Of a stretch of DNA of 64,000 bases, positions 56,290 through 64,000 are shown one piece after another. Location of the stretch: positions 38,337 through 102,336 of the forward strand of contig JAJFJF010000003.1 in assembly GCA_021774255.1 (NCBI GenBank), in the 5' to 3' direction. This DNA is from Gammaproteobacteria bacterium (GTDB lineage Bacteria; Pseudomonadota; Gammaproteobacteria; JAJFJF01). Every line of letters begins with the position of its first letter. The first letter of the stretch is position 1. The notes under the pieces are model-generated. The model saw only the letters and a program-made list of their open reading frames with translations. It was not told where the DNA came from and did not search any database. The position numbers were made by a program, and so were the translations under genes.

Positions 56290-57248
56290 TTTAACGCCGC
56301 GCGGATGGCGGTGATATCCGATGTCCAGTCTTTAGCTTGCATGCTCACCGTTTCAAAGCGTTTAATACAGGCAGACACGCCGCTGTAAGAGGTGCCGGTG
56401 ACACCACTGGCAATGTCAGTGAGGCGATGGCCAAAATGTTTGCGACAGAGCAGCATGGCAATCACGCGTGGGAAATTATGCTGGCCACGCACACTGCGCT
56501 GCAAGTCTTCGATGGCCACTTTAAAATGCTGCGCCGTCGCATGCAAAATTTGTTCAATGGATGGTCGATGCTGCAAAAATGTCGCGCCACTGATTTCTTG
56601 TTCATCCGATGCGCCCTGCCACTTCTCTTGCAAGGTTTGACGAAAACCCGCATCACCTAAAAAAGGCGGAATACGGCCTTTGCTGTAAAACGTCAGCAAA
56701 TCATCATCAATGCCCCTATCAACAAATTCTTGGTATTTCTCTTGGGCATGCTGCTGGCCAAACAAGCTTAAAATGCTGCGCGTCATTAACCAGCTGGGAG
56801 GATTTTGTTTGCCAATATACGCTGCATAACTGGAATCTTTGCATTGCAGTGGCTCAGTAACATGATTTTGTGCAACCGGCTGCAGGTGGATATAACGGGT
56901 GAGCGGCGCGATATAGCGCGCCGGATCAACCAAAATGGCACGATAACGGCCCCGAAACAAAGCCCCATCACGCTGGTGCATCCGGTTAAAGCGCTGCGTG
57001 TAGAGGCCATTGAGATGGCGCATGGCACGGCTTAATTCGGCTTGCGGAGTATGGATTAATAGATGGTATTGGTCAGAGAGCAGGCAGTAAGCATGTGTTT
57101 CTACACCAAATAATGAGTGTATTTCAGCCAGCAGGCTATAAAAGCGCTGCTTATCAGCTTGCCCTAAAAAGATGGGATTACGCGAAGCACCACGATTACA
57201 CACATGATACCAAGCACCGGGATATTCAATACGAAGCGGTCTTGCCAT
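56286..57248 (-). CDS. REP-associated (Y1-type) transposase-like protein, altered HUH
   Basis: A 320-residue protein of the Y1/REP-associated transposase family. The start [47 protein letters not shown] and [16 protein letters not shown] fit closely. The usual metal-binding NHxH is DQYH here (59-62), so the first histidine of the HUH pair is glutamine. A C-terminal DnaA-like helical domain follows ([25 protein letters not shown]). The protein may be inactive or domesticated; two REP-like hairpins elsewhere in the window could be its targets. An ATG at 57278 is a less likely start. Confidence 0.85.
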   Translation of the reverse strand: MARPLRIEYPGAWYHVCNRGASRNPIFLGQADKQRFYSLLAEIHSLFGVETHAYCLLSDQYHLLIHTPQAELSRAMRHLNGLYTQRFNRMHQRDGALFRGRYRAILVDPARYIAPLTRYIHLQPVAQNHVTEPLQCKDSSYAAYIGKQNPPSWLMTRSILSLFGQQHAQEKYQEFVDRGIDDDLLTFYSKGRIPPFLGDAGFRQTLQEKWQGASDEQEISGATFLQHRPSIEQILHATAQHFKVAIEDLQRSVRGQHNFPRVIAMLLCRKHFGHRLTDIASGVTGTSYSGVSACIKRFETVSMQAKDWTSDITAIRAALN

Positions 57249-57310
57249 ACCGGCACTATAGCGCAGCCAAGCAGGCAATTCAAGACTTGACCCATGGGGA
57301 AGTTTGCCCC

Positions 57311-58894
57311 TTATTTATTCTTCCAGCTTCCCCAAGCGCTTGCCAGTTGCGGCACAAACTCTGAAGGATAAACAGGCTTAACAAAATGCGTGAAATATCC
57401 TGCCTGTTTTATCTTATCTGCATACTGAAAATCACTGTTTTGAGTAAGTAAGGCTAATAAAGGTTGTGTCAATTCACGGTTGTCTCGAATTTTTGTGCTT
57501 AAATCAAAACTATCCCCTTTTGTCGCTTCATCGACGATCACCCAATCATATGGCTTATTGGCCTGTTGGGCTTGCAGCAACGCGGCCATGGTCTCTTGCT
57601 TGGAAACCACCTCTACATGAAAATCTGACAACCGTTTACTATACACGGCCCCCTTTTTCTCATCGTCATCCACAATTAACATTTTCAAATCACGGGACAA
57701 ACTCGCAGGTGTCGACCGAGTATACGAAGCGGCTTGCAAGGTAAAAGGCAAATGACACGAAAAAGTAGAGCCCTTGCCTGGCAGGCTATCCACTTCGACT
57801 CGCCCGCCCATGGAGTCAGTCAGCTGCTTGCAGATAGCTAATCCTAAGCCCGTACCTTCGTAGCGTCGTTTTAATGAGGGATCAAGCTGTGTGAATCTTT
57901 TAAATACATGTTCCAGCATGTCTCTGGAAATACCGATACCCGTATCGGAAACGGACAAGCAAAAAACCATGCTATTTTTCTTTTTTTGGGCACCTCCAAC
58001 AGAGACAATAATATGCCCTGTATTGGTGAACTTGATCGCATTACTGAGTAAGTTGATCACAATCAAGCGAATATGATGCGCATCACTGTACACAGCCGTA
58101 GGCAAACCTGGCTCATAGTCGAGTAATATTTCAACCTCTTTTTGCTTTGCCATGTGCGAAATACTGGTAATCGTTTCTTCTAGCATTTCTTGAAGATCAA
58201 AAGACGCCGGCTCGAACTTTAATTTGCCCGCTTCCAGCTTGGAAAAATCTAAGGTATTGTTAATCAGTGAGAGTAAATGCTTCCCTGAATCTAAAATAAT
58301 CTCGATACACTCTTGTTGCTCATGTGTCAGCTCTTTGCTCATTAAAATCTGCGCCATCCCAAGCACTGCGTTGAGCGGTGTACGCAACTCATGGCTCATC
58401 ATCGCCAAAAAGTGAGACTTGGCTTTATTGGCTTCTTCTGCACGTTCTTTCTCGCGCTCAAGCTGCGCTTGTATTTCCTTTTCATGGGTAATGTTGATGG
58501 AGTTACCAATAATACCAATGGTGTTGCCCGCCTGATCCTTCAGTGGCATTTTCACTACCGTGTAGTAAGCCGGTGGACCGTCTTTCGGGATCACACACTC
58601 TTCAAAATACTGTATCTCTCCCGTTTCCATGACAAGGCGATCATGCTCTTTCAACACATGGGCTTGTTCTGGCCAAAGCTGCGCATCGGTTTTGCCAATA
58701 AGCTTATCTGCTGAAGGCAAGCCGGCGGCCCTGATCAATGGGCTATTACAACCGAGGTAACGGCCACTGTCGTCCTTCCAATAAAAGTTACCCGGCATAC
58801 ATTCTGCTAAATATTCAAGGTAACCCAGCACATTCCGTACGGTTTGATCGCCATAATTAGTGCTGGTTGCTGCTTTGTCTGTCATACGCGTCAA
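57311..58894 (-). CDS. PAS sensor histidine kinase with receiver domain
   Basis: A 527-residue cytosolic hybrid kinase: PAS (about 20-130, with [25 protein letters not shown]), coiled coil, phosphorylated H168 ([12 protein letters not shown]), ATPase ([33 protein letters not shown]) and a C-terminal receiver ([11 protein letters not shown]). The receiver phosphoacceptor is probably D455 in WVIVDEA, and a conserved lysine lies in FVKPVYPS. It is closely similar to the kinase at 41732-43294 but has one PAS and an extra receiver. It is divergent from the NRPS at 59005, so both NRPS loci sit next to such a kinase. Confidence 0.9.
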   Translation of the reverse strand: MTRMTDKAATSTNYGDQTVRNVLGYLEYLAECMPGNFYWKDDSGRYLGCNSPLIRAAGLPSADKLIGKTDAQLWPEQAHVLKEHDRLVMETGEIQYFEECVIPKDGPPAYYTVVKMPLKDQAGNTIGIIGNSINITHEKEIQAQLEREKERAEEANKAKSHFLAMMSHELRTPLNAVLGMAQILMSKELTHEQQECIEIILDSGKHLLSLINNTLDFSKLEAGKLKFEPASFDLQEMLEETITSISHMAKQKEVEILLDYEPGLPTAVYSDAHHIRLIVINLLSNAIKFTNTGHIIVSVGGAQKKKNSMVFCLSVSDTGIGISRDMLEHVFKRFTQLDPSLKRRYEGTGLGLAICKQLTDSMGGRVEVDSLPGKGSTFSCHLPFTLQAASYTRSTPASLSRDLKMLIVDDDEKKGAVYSKRLSDFHVEVVSKQETMAALLQAQQANKPYDWVIVDEATKGDSFDLSTKIRDNRELTQPLLALLTQNSDFQYADKIKQAGYFTHFVKPVYPSEFVPQLASAWGSWKNK

Positions 58895-58963
58895 GCCAAA
58901 TAAAGAGTTAAAAAAACAGCGCGAAGTTTACCACAGTACCGAAGCTGAGAGTAAACACTCATA

Positions 58964-58993
58964 TTGGATTTTACAATCGGTAGCATTTATAAT
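58964..58993 (+). promoter_or_regulatory. Likely promoter of the formyl NRPS gene
   Basis: TTGGAT at 58964-58969 and TATAAT at 58988-58993 are 18 nt apart. Transcription would begin about 5 nt before the ATG at 59005, so the mRNA may be nearly leaderless. Confidence 0.55.
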
Positions 58994-59004
58994 AGGCTCC
59001 GCTG

Positions 59005-62000
59005 ATGACTTTTTCTACCCCCTCCAATCACAAGTCTACTACAAGTAAGCCTGTTTCCTGCTATATTATAGGCGAAGGCAAGCTGACCCTCTTCTGTGCA
59101 CAATTTCTTTTTCGCTCAGAATGTCATTTATTAGGCGTTGTCTCCCCTAGTCCTGCGCTCGCCTCCTGGGCAAAAACTAACGCTATCCCCTATTTCCGCA
59201 CGGTGAGCGAGGCATTGCCCACCTTACAAGCAGAACCCTTTGATTACCTTTTTAGTATTGAGAACAGCACGATAGTAAAAAAACAGGCACTCCAACTGCC
59301 TCGGCGCCTGGCCATTAATTACCATAATAGTATTGCGTATGGCGGCTTACATGCTGTTTCCTGGGCGTTACTCAATAGAGAGAAATACCACGGCATCACT
59401 TGGCATACGATGACTGAACAGATTGACAAAGGGGCCATCGTACAACAAACGATTGTACCCATCGGTAAAAAAGAGTCTGCGATTGACCTTGATTTAAAAT
59501 GCCGTCAACTCGGCAAACAAACCTTCCCCCAATTAGTCAATGCCATCCAGCACGATGAAATTTCTTTACAACCCTGGCACAGAAGCCAGGCCTCTTATTT
59601 TAGTCAATGCTATAAACCTTATGGATACGGCCTGATTTCATGGGACACCTCGGTACAACAAATCGACCACCTGTTTCGGGCGACGCAGTATGCAGGGTAT
59701 GACAACACATTTATACTGCCCAAGGCACTGCTGCAAGGCTGTATTGTGATCCCGCAAGCGTTAACCGTCTCTCAGAAAACAGTGCACCAACCTCCCGGCA
59801 CACTGTTGTACTCCACTGAAAATGAAATGACCGTTGCTGCGAAAGATGGTGTCGTGCATCTCAAAAACTTTCTGACGCCAGAAGGGTTACCTTTTTCATT
59901 TCACCATGAAACCAATGCTATCTTAAAGGATGACGGCTGGATGCTGCCCATGCCGTCTCACACACTACTGGAAAATCTAAAATACGTAGCAGACACGTGC
60001 GCAAAACACGAAAAATTCTGGCTGACACAGATCAAATCACTCAACTCCTTTTCTGTTCCAGATAGCCACCCTCCGTTGCACCACGCAACAAAAAAATTAC
60101 CCCGCGCGCTGTTACCGCAAACCATTGCGCTTCCCCGCACTCTGCAAGCACTCAGCGATAAAGCGCCTTTGTCGGATGTGATGCTCACCGTACTCTATCT
60201 ACTGCTGTACCGGATCAACAATTACGAAAATGGCACTATTTTATTAAAGCACAAGATCAATGATGATAATGATGATGCGGCCACACCTTTATCAGCCATA
60301 TTTTCCACCACATTACCTGTGGCCATTTCATTAGCGCCTACTGACAACTTTGCTTCGGCATTGACTGCTGTGCAATCTGCACAAGCCAATGCACAATCGC
60401 ACCATACATTCAGTCGTGATATTTTTCAGCGTTACACGGCATTGAGTAACACGCCGTTATCGGCTATTGCCTACTTTGACCCTGATGGTAATGACAAACA
60501 GCAAGCACCTTGCTCACAAGCATTAATGACTTTCCGCATTTGTCAAAAAAAGCATGTGTTGACCTATGCCATTAACCCAACAATGCGTACGGGGTATTAC
60601 GATACCCTGCTGGAAAATATCCCGACACTTATCATCCATTTGGCCACTCAAATTGCCAACAACCCATCGAGCAGCATTCATCAACTCTCACTGCTCACTG
60701 AAAAAGAACATGAGAAAATAATTCACCAATGGAATGATACGAAAACCGCTTACGCAAAACACAAAAATATTGCCGTATTATTTGAAGAGCAAGTTGCACA
60801 AACACCTAATAACCTTGCGCTCACCTATCGTCGCACGACGCTCACTTATGAAAAACTCAATCAACGCGCTAATCAAGTGGTCGCCTGCCTACAAAAACAT
60901 GGCGTCACCCTCGGCACGCCGGTTGGCCTATGCTTACGTTCCCCGCTCGACTTTGTGGTGTCTATTTTAGGCATCTTAAAAATAGGGGGAGTGTATGTGC
61001 CGATTGATCCGCATCCTAAAAATCGCATGCGTTACATTATGCAAGACGCCGCCGTCAAAGTGATGATCACTGATCCACACTATTATGAAAAAGTCTACGC
61101 CGCCATTGAAGATAACAAAACCGCAACCACCTCTATTTTGAATTATAAAGGGATCGCACGGCGCCATCATTCCAAACACTGCCCTGATGACGCCGCCACA
61201 CATTACGCTGCCGATACCGCGGCTTACATCATGTATACCTCCGGCACCACCGGCAACCCGAAAGGTGTTTCATCTAAACATCACGCGATTCACCGACTGG
61301 TGAAAAACAACGGCTACCTCACCCTGTCTGAAGAAGATATTATTGCACAAGCTGCTAACCTCACTTTTGATGCAGCCACGTTTGAAATCTGGGGGGCCCT
61401 CTTAAGCGGCGCCCATTTAGTGTGTGTCGATAAAGATAATATTTTAGATCCTAAATATTTTGAAAGTTTCCTGAAACGACATGACGTTTCGGTACTGTGG
61501 CTCACCACCGTATTATTTGATCGTTACGTCGCTTATAGTTCAACCATGTTCCGACATATCGAACATCTGATCGTCGGGGGGGATGTATTAAATCCCACTA
61601 CCGTCAAAACGGTTTTCAAACACCCTGAAACAAGACCGCAAGAAATCATTAATGGCTATGGACCAACAGAAAATACCACGTTCACTTGCACCTATTCGAT
61701 CCCTGACGACGTTGCGTCCAACCAGCCCATTCCTATTGGCAAACCCATTGCCAATACGACGCTTTATATTTTAGATAAATACAATAACCCGATGCCAATA
61801 GATGTGCCCGGGGAATTGTGTGCCGCAGGCGATGGCTTATCGACAGGTTACTTGAACTTGCCCGCCCTCACACAGGCCGCCTTTGTGGAAAATATTTTCT
61901 CGGCCGAATCTGAAAAGATGTATAAAACAGGCGATTTTGTTAAATGGGATCCACAAGGCTTAGTGCATTTTTTAGGGCGGCAAGATAACCAAGTGAAGAT

Positions 62001-63771
62001 CAGTGGCTTTCGCGTAGAAATCTCGGCCATTGAACAAGCCATACTTGCTTACCCCAATGTTGCACAAGCACTTGTCATCTCCAATGGCAGGCAATACAAA
62101 AAATTTCTCAGTAGCTATATTGTGCTACAAGACAGAGAAGCTGGCATCGCCATTTCCGGTCTGCGCCAATACTTACTGTCATACTTGCCCTACTACATGG
62201 TACCGGCGACGTATTTCATTTTAGAGGAGATCCCCCTCAACCAGCATGACAAAATAGACAGAGCGCGCCTGCCCCTGCCAGAGAAAAATCAGCGATATTT
62301 GACCGGTACGTTGATCAAGCCGCGCAATACATTAGAGTCTGAACTTTCTGCTCTCTGGACAAAGATTTTACATGTTGATGATGTTGGTGTGCACGACAGC
62401 TTTTTTTCGCTTGGTGGCCATTCACTCCTCATGACAGACATGATGATGCAAGTAGATGAGCATTATCACATTAACATTCCCTTTAAATATTTTTTGAAAA
62501 ACCCAACGATTGCGCATTTAGCAAACCTCATTGAAAACCCTTATGTGGATGACCAATCTGTCGATGCTTTATTGAACGATGCGATCTTAGCGCTCCCCAA
62601 GCAGGATATCCGTTTACTGGCCCCCAATGACCCACCTCGCCATATTTTATTAACCGGTGCCACCAGCTTCCTTGGTCAACACCTGCTCTGTGAATTATTG
62701 GCACATACACAAGCGACTATTTTTTGTTTAGTCAGAGGGGATAATCAAGCACATACCAAGCAGCGATTGTTAAAGGCACTCAAACAAAATAAGTTATTGC
62801 TTCCATCAGCCGATCTCGACCGCATTCAAGTTGTGAAGGGCAACCTAGACGATCCCCTACTCGGGCTGACAACGAGTGATTACGAAAAATTAGGAAAGCA
62901 GGTAGATGCGATCTATCATAATGCAGCAGAAGTCAATCATCTCTACAGTTACGAACAACTAAAATCTGCCAATGTGGAAAGCACCCTCGAGTTATTGCGT
63001 TTATCACTCACCCATAAAAAGAAACAGTTTCATTTTATGTCCACGCTCTCTGCTGTGAACGACATTGACAAGCAAGGCATGCTGCTTGAAGCAGACTCAC
63101 AACCCACCGCCCCCAACATTGAACGATTAACCAATGGCTATGCGCAGACAAAATGGGTGTCTGAATGTTTGCTAACCCAAGCAAAAAAATTAGATCTTGA
63201 TGTCACCATTTATCGCCCAAGTTGGGTCGCCGGGCGCACCGACACCGGTGACTATCCTCCCGAAAAAAACCACTTATTCAGTTTACTGAAAGGGTGCCTA
63301 CAGTTAGGCACGGCGCCCAATTGGGAATGCGATGTTAATTTGTTCCCGGTGGACACACTCAGTGAATATATTGTTGGGATATCCTTAAATAAAAAACTGC
63401 GAAACCATGTTTATAACATGGTGAATGCTGTGCCCGTTTCTTGGCCAGATATTATCCGTACATTGCAAGCACTGGGATCCCCGATCCAGCTTATCTCGCC
63501 CGAAACATGGCGTGAGAAAATGCTGCCTAAAGTCACCAAAGGTAATGCACTGTATCCTTTGTTACCGCTTTATCTTACCCAGCATACTAAGCTAGACACC
63601 GCGCCCCCTATCAGCGTACCCGACGTGCACTATGTGAATTTTCAACACGCAGTGACAACACTGTCTATCCCCGTGCCGGCTATCAACAAGCCACTGCTGA
63701 CGCGTTATCTCACTTATCTTATTGAAACCAAATTCATCAACCTATCCTCATACCAAGCGGCAGATCAATAA
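59005..63771 (+). CDS. NRPS: formyltransferase-partial C-A(Val)-PCP-reductase
   Basis: A 1588-residue single-module synthetase. Residues about 15-200 are a formyltransferase-like domain with the catalytic set N105, H107 and D141 (INYHNSIAYGG, IDKGAI). Residues about 380-570 look like the second lobe of a condensation domain without HHxxxDG. Adenylation is about 590-1060 (MYTSGTTGNPKG, NGYGPTENTTF, YKTGDFVKW). The carrier serine is S1140 (LGGHS). A thioester reductase from about 1210 has TGATSFLG and YxxxK at Y1379-K1383. The by-eye pocket code D-A-F-W-I-G-G-T-F-K matches the published valine code. Predicted product: N-formylvalinal or its alcohol. No close ATG alternative exists. Confidence 0.9.
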   Translation: MTFSTPSNHKSTTSKPVSCYIIGEGKLTLFCAQFLFRSECHLLGVVSPSPALASWAKTNAIPYFRTVSEALPTLQAEPFDYLFSIENSTIVKKQALQLPRRLAINYHNSIAYGGLHAVSWALLNREKYHGITWHTMTEQIDKGAIVQQTIVPIGKKESAIDLDLKCRQLGKQTFPQLVNAIQHDEISLQPWHRSQASYFSQCYKPYGYGLISWDTSVQQIDHLFRATQYAGYDNTFILPKALLQGCIVIPQALTVSQKTVHQPPGTLLYSTENEMTVAAKDGVVHLKNFLTPEGLPFSFHHETNAILKDDGWMLPMPSHTLLENLKYVADTCAKHEKFWLTQIKSLNSFSVPDSHPPLHHATKKLPRALLPQTIALPRTLQALSDKAPLSDVMLTVLYLLLYRINNYENGTILLKHKINDDNDDAATPLSAIFSTTLPVAISLAPTDNFASALTAVQSAQANAQSHHTFSRDIFQRYTALSNTPLSAIAYFDPDGNDKQQAPCSQALMTFRICQKKHVLTYAINPTMRTGYYDTLLENIPTLIIHLATQIANNPSSSIHQLSLLTEKEHEKIIHQWNDTKTAYAKHKNIAVLFEEQVAQTPNNLALTYRRTTLTYEKLNQRANQVVACLQKHGVTLGTPVGLCLRSPLDFVVSILGILKIGGVYVPIDPHPKNRMRYIMQDAAVKVMITDPHYYEKVYAAIEDNKTATTSILNYKGIARRHHSKHCPDDAATHYAADTAAYIMYTSGTTGNPKGVSSKHHAIHRLVKNNGYLTLSEEDIIAQAANLTFDAATFEIWGALLSGAHLVCVDKDNILDPKYFESFLKRHDVSVLWLTTVLFDRYVAYSSTMFRHIEHLIVGGDVLNPTTVKTVFKHPETRPQEIINGYGPTENTTFTCTYSIPDDVASNQPIPIGKPIANTTLYILDKYNNPMPIDVPGELCAAGDGLSTGYLNLPALTQAAFVENIFSAESEKMYKTGDFVKWDPQGLVHFLGRQDNQVKISGFRVEISAIEQAILAYPNVAQALVISNGRQYKKFLSSYIVLQDREAGIAISGLRQYLLSYLPYYMVPATYFILEEIPLNQHDKIDRARLPLPEKNQRYLTGTLIKPRNTLESELSALWTKILHVDDVGVHDSFFSLGGHSLLMTDMMMQVDEHYHINIPFKYFLKNPTIAHLANLIENPYVDDQSVDALLNDAILALPKQDIRLLAPNDPPRHILLTGATSFLGQHLLCELLAHTQATIFCLVRGDNQAHTKQRLLKALKQNKLLLPSADLDRIQVVKGNLDDPLLGLTTSDYEKLGKQVDAIYHNAAEVNHLYSYEQLKSANVESTLELLRLSLTHKKKQFHFMSTLSAVNDIDKQGMLLEADSQPTAPNIERLTNGYAQTKWVSECLLTQAKKLDLDVTIYRPSWVAGRTDTGDYPPEKNHLFSLLKGCLQLGTAPNWECDVNLFPVDTLSEYIVGISLNKKLRNHVYNMVNAVPVSWPDIIRTLQALGSPIQLISPETWREKMLPKVTKGNALYPLLPLYLTQHTKLDTAPPISVPDVHYVNFQHAVTTLSIPVPAINKPLLTRYLTYLIETKFINLSSYQAADQ

Positions 63772-63824
63772 TCTCCTGCATATGAAAAGACAAAGCACGC
63801 AACGGGGTGAATACAATCAAAATA

Positions 63825-63840
63825 AGTTATAAAAATAACT
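63825..63840. promoter_or_regulatory. Palindrome AGTTAT-N4-ATAACT, third copy
   Basis: A perfect palindrome with AAAA between the 6-bp arms, matching the two copies near 54.1 and 54.7 kb. It lies in the gap after the NRPS gene, about 110 nt before the partial frame at 63950. Confidence 0.45.
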
Positions 63841-63949
63841 ATTTAGTTTATTTTTTTTCAACTTGGATTCAACTTCTAACTGCAACAGCTCCTGTATCAA
63901 AGGGTTAGCGGCCAGTAGTACACTAACCTTGAGTTTGATATGGAGGAAA

Positions 63950-64000
63950 ATGCACTTTGAGATTATACCAACAGCTAACCCAACCCCAACGATACAGGCT
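63950..64000 (+). CDS. Start of an unidentified gene, cut by window end
   Basis: Only 17 codons are visible (MHFEIIPTANPTPTIQA) and the frame is open at the end of the window. A strong GGAGG at 63942-63946 lies just before the ATG. An imperfect inverted repeat (AGGGTTAG with CTAACCTT, about 63901-63931) precedes it. No function can be assigned. Confidence 0.4.
   Translation, partial: MHFEIIPTANPTPTIQA

Noticed and set aside
1..64000. tRNA, rRNA, CRISPR arrays and integrase genes
   Set aside because: Reading both strands for tRNA arm patterns, evenly spaced repeats and integrase motifs gave no credible candidate.

Overview
The window looks like a chromosome segment of a host-associated gammaproteobacterium. 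The evidence is the gene order ruvB-tolQRAB-pal-cpoB-queE-queC, a bioBFHC cluster, an lgt-thyA-folA run, ankyrin-repeat proteins and glutamate/lysine-rich unknown proteins. A Legionellales-like, amoeba- or animal-associated bacterium is a plausible guess. No secretion-system gene or rRNA lies in the window to settle it, and I saw no tRNA or CRISPR array.

Layout. 1-1.7 kb: a terminator, a dispersed repeat and an unknown Lys/Glu-rich protein. 1.9-10.8 kb: an EamA transporter and a MoxR/Bat (VWA) operon; its ATPase seems to start at ATT and its beta-barrel gene is frameshifted. 10.9-18.1 kb: yajQ, a repeat cluster, then a minus-strand run lgt-thyA-folA-M3 peptidase-S8 protease. 18.1-20.8 kb: a Fic-like remnant, a frameshifted ankyrin gene and a TauE/SafE permease. 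21-23.6 kb: ubiD, a small membrane protein, rpmE. 23.8-30.7 kb: biotin genes, with bioD cut off from bioBFHC by two accessory genes on the other strand. 30.9-32.9 kb: comF, queH and a lipoprotein. 32.9-41.4 kb: a two-protein NRPS/PKS line. 41.7-51.2 kb: a PAS histidine kinase, a HAD phosphatase, queC/queE, the Tol-Pal system and ruvB. 51.4-55.1 kb: two Cys-rich membrane paralogues and two lipoproteins. 55.2-57.3 kb: dapE and a REP-type transposase. 57.3-63.8 kb: a second PAS kinase divergent from a formyl-valine-type NRPS with a terminal reductase.

Main discovery candidate. Seven scattered accessory genes (starts 494, 19910-, 22723, 24510, 25784, 52653-, 53934-) share a promoter-like block not seen upstream of the core genes. 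It consists of a -35-like ACNYAC, 7 nt, TGTTAC (TGTTCC once), then N-C-Y-A directly followed by a T/A-rich -10 hexamer. The distance between the -35-like and -10 hexamers is 17 nt in all seven. The seven genes also lack a Shine-Dalgarno sequence, and several appear to use codons differently from their neighbours. They encode ankyrin proteins, a methyltransferase-like protein, Cys-rich multi-pass membrane proteins and charged low-complexity proteins. I read this as a co-regulated set of host-interaction genes inserted between core operons. The regulator, probably a dedicated sigma factor or activator, is not in the window.

Specialised metabolism. Two assembly lines each sit back to back with a PAS-containing histidine kinase. 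One (C-A-PCP plus KS-AT-KR-ACP-TE) has a first condensation domain that lacks its catalytic histidine. The other (formyltransferase, partial C lobe, A, PCP, reductase) has a by-eye specificity code matching valine, suggesting an N-formylvaline-derived aldehyde or alcohol.
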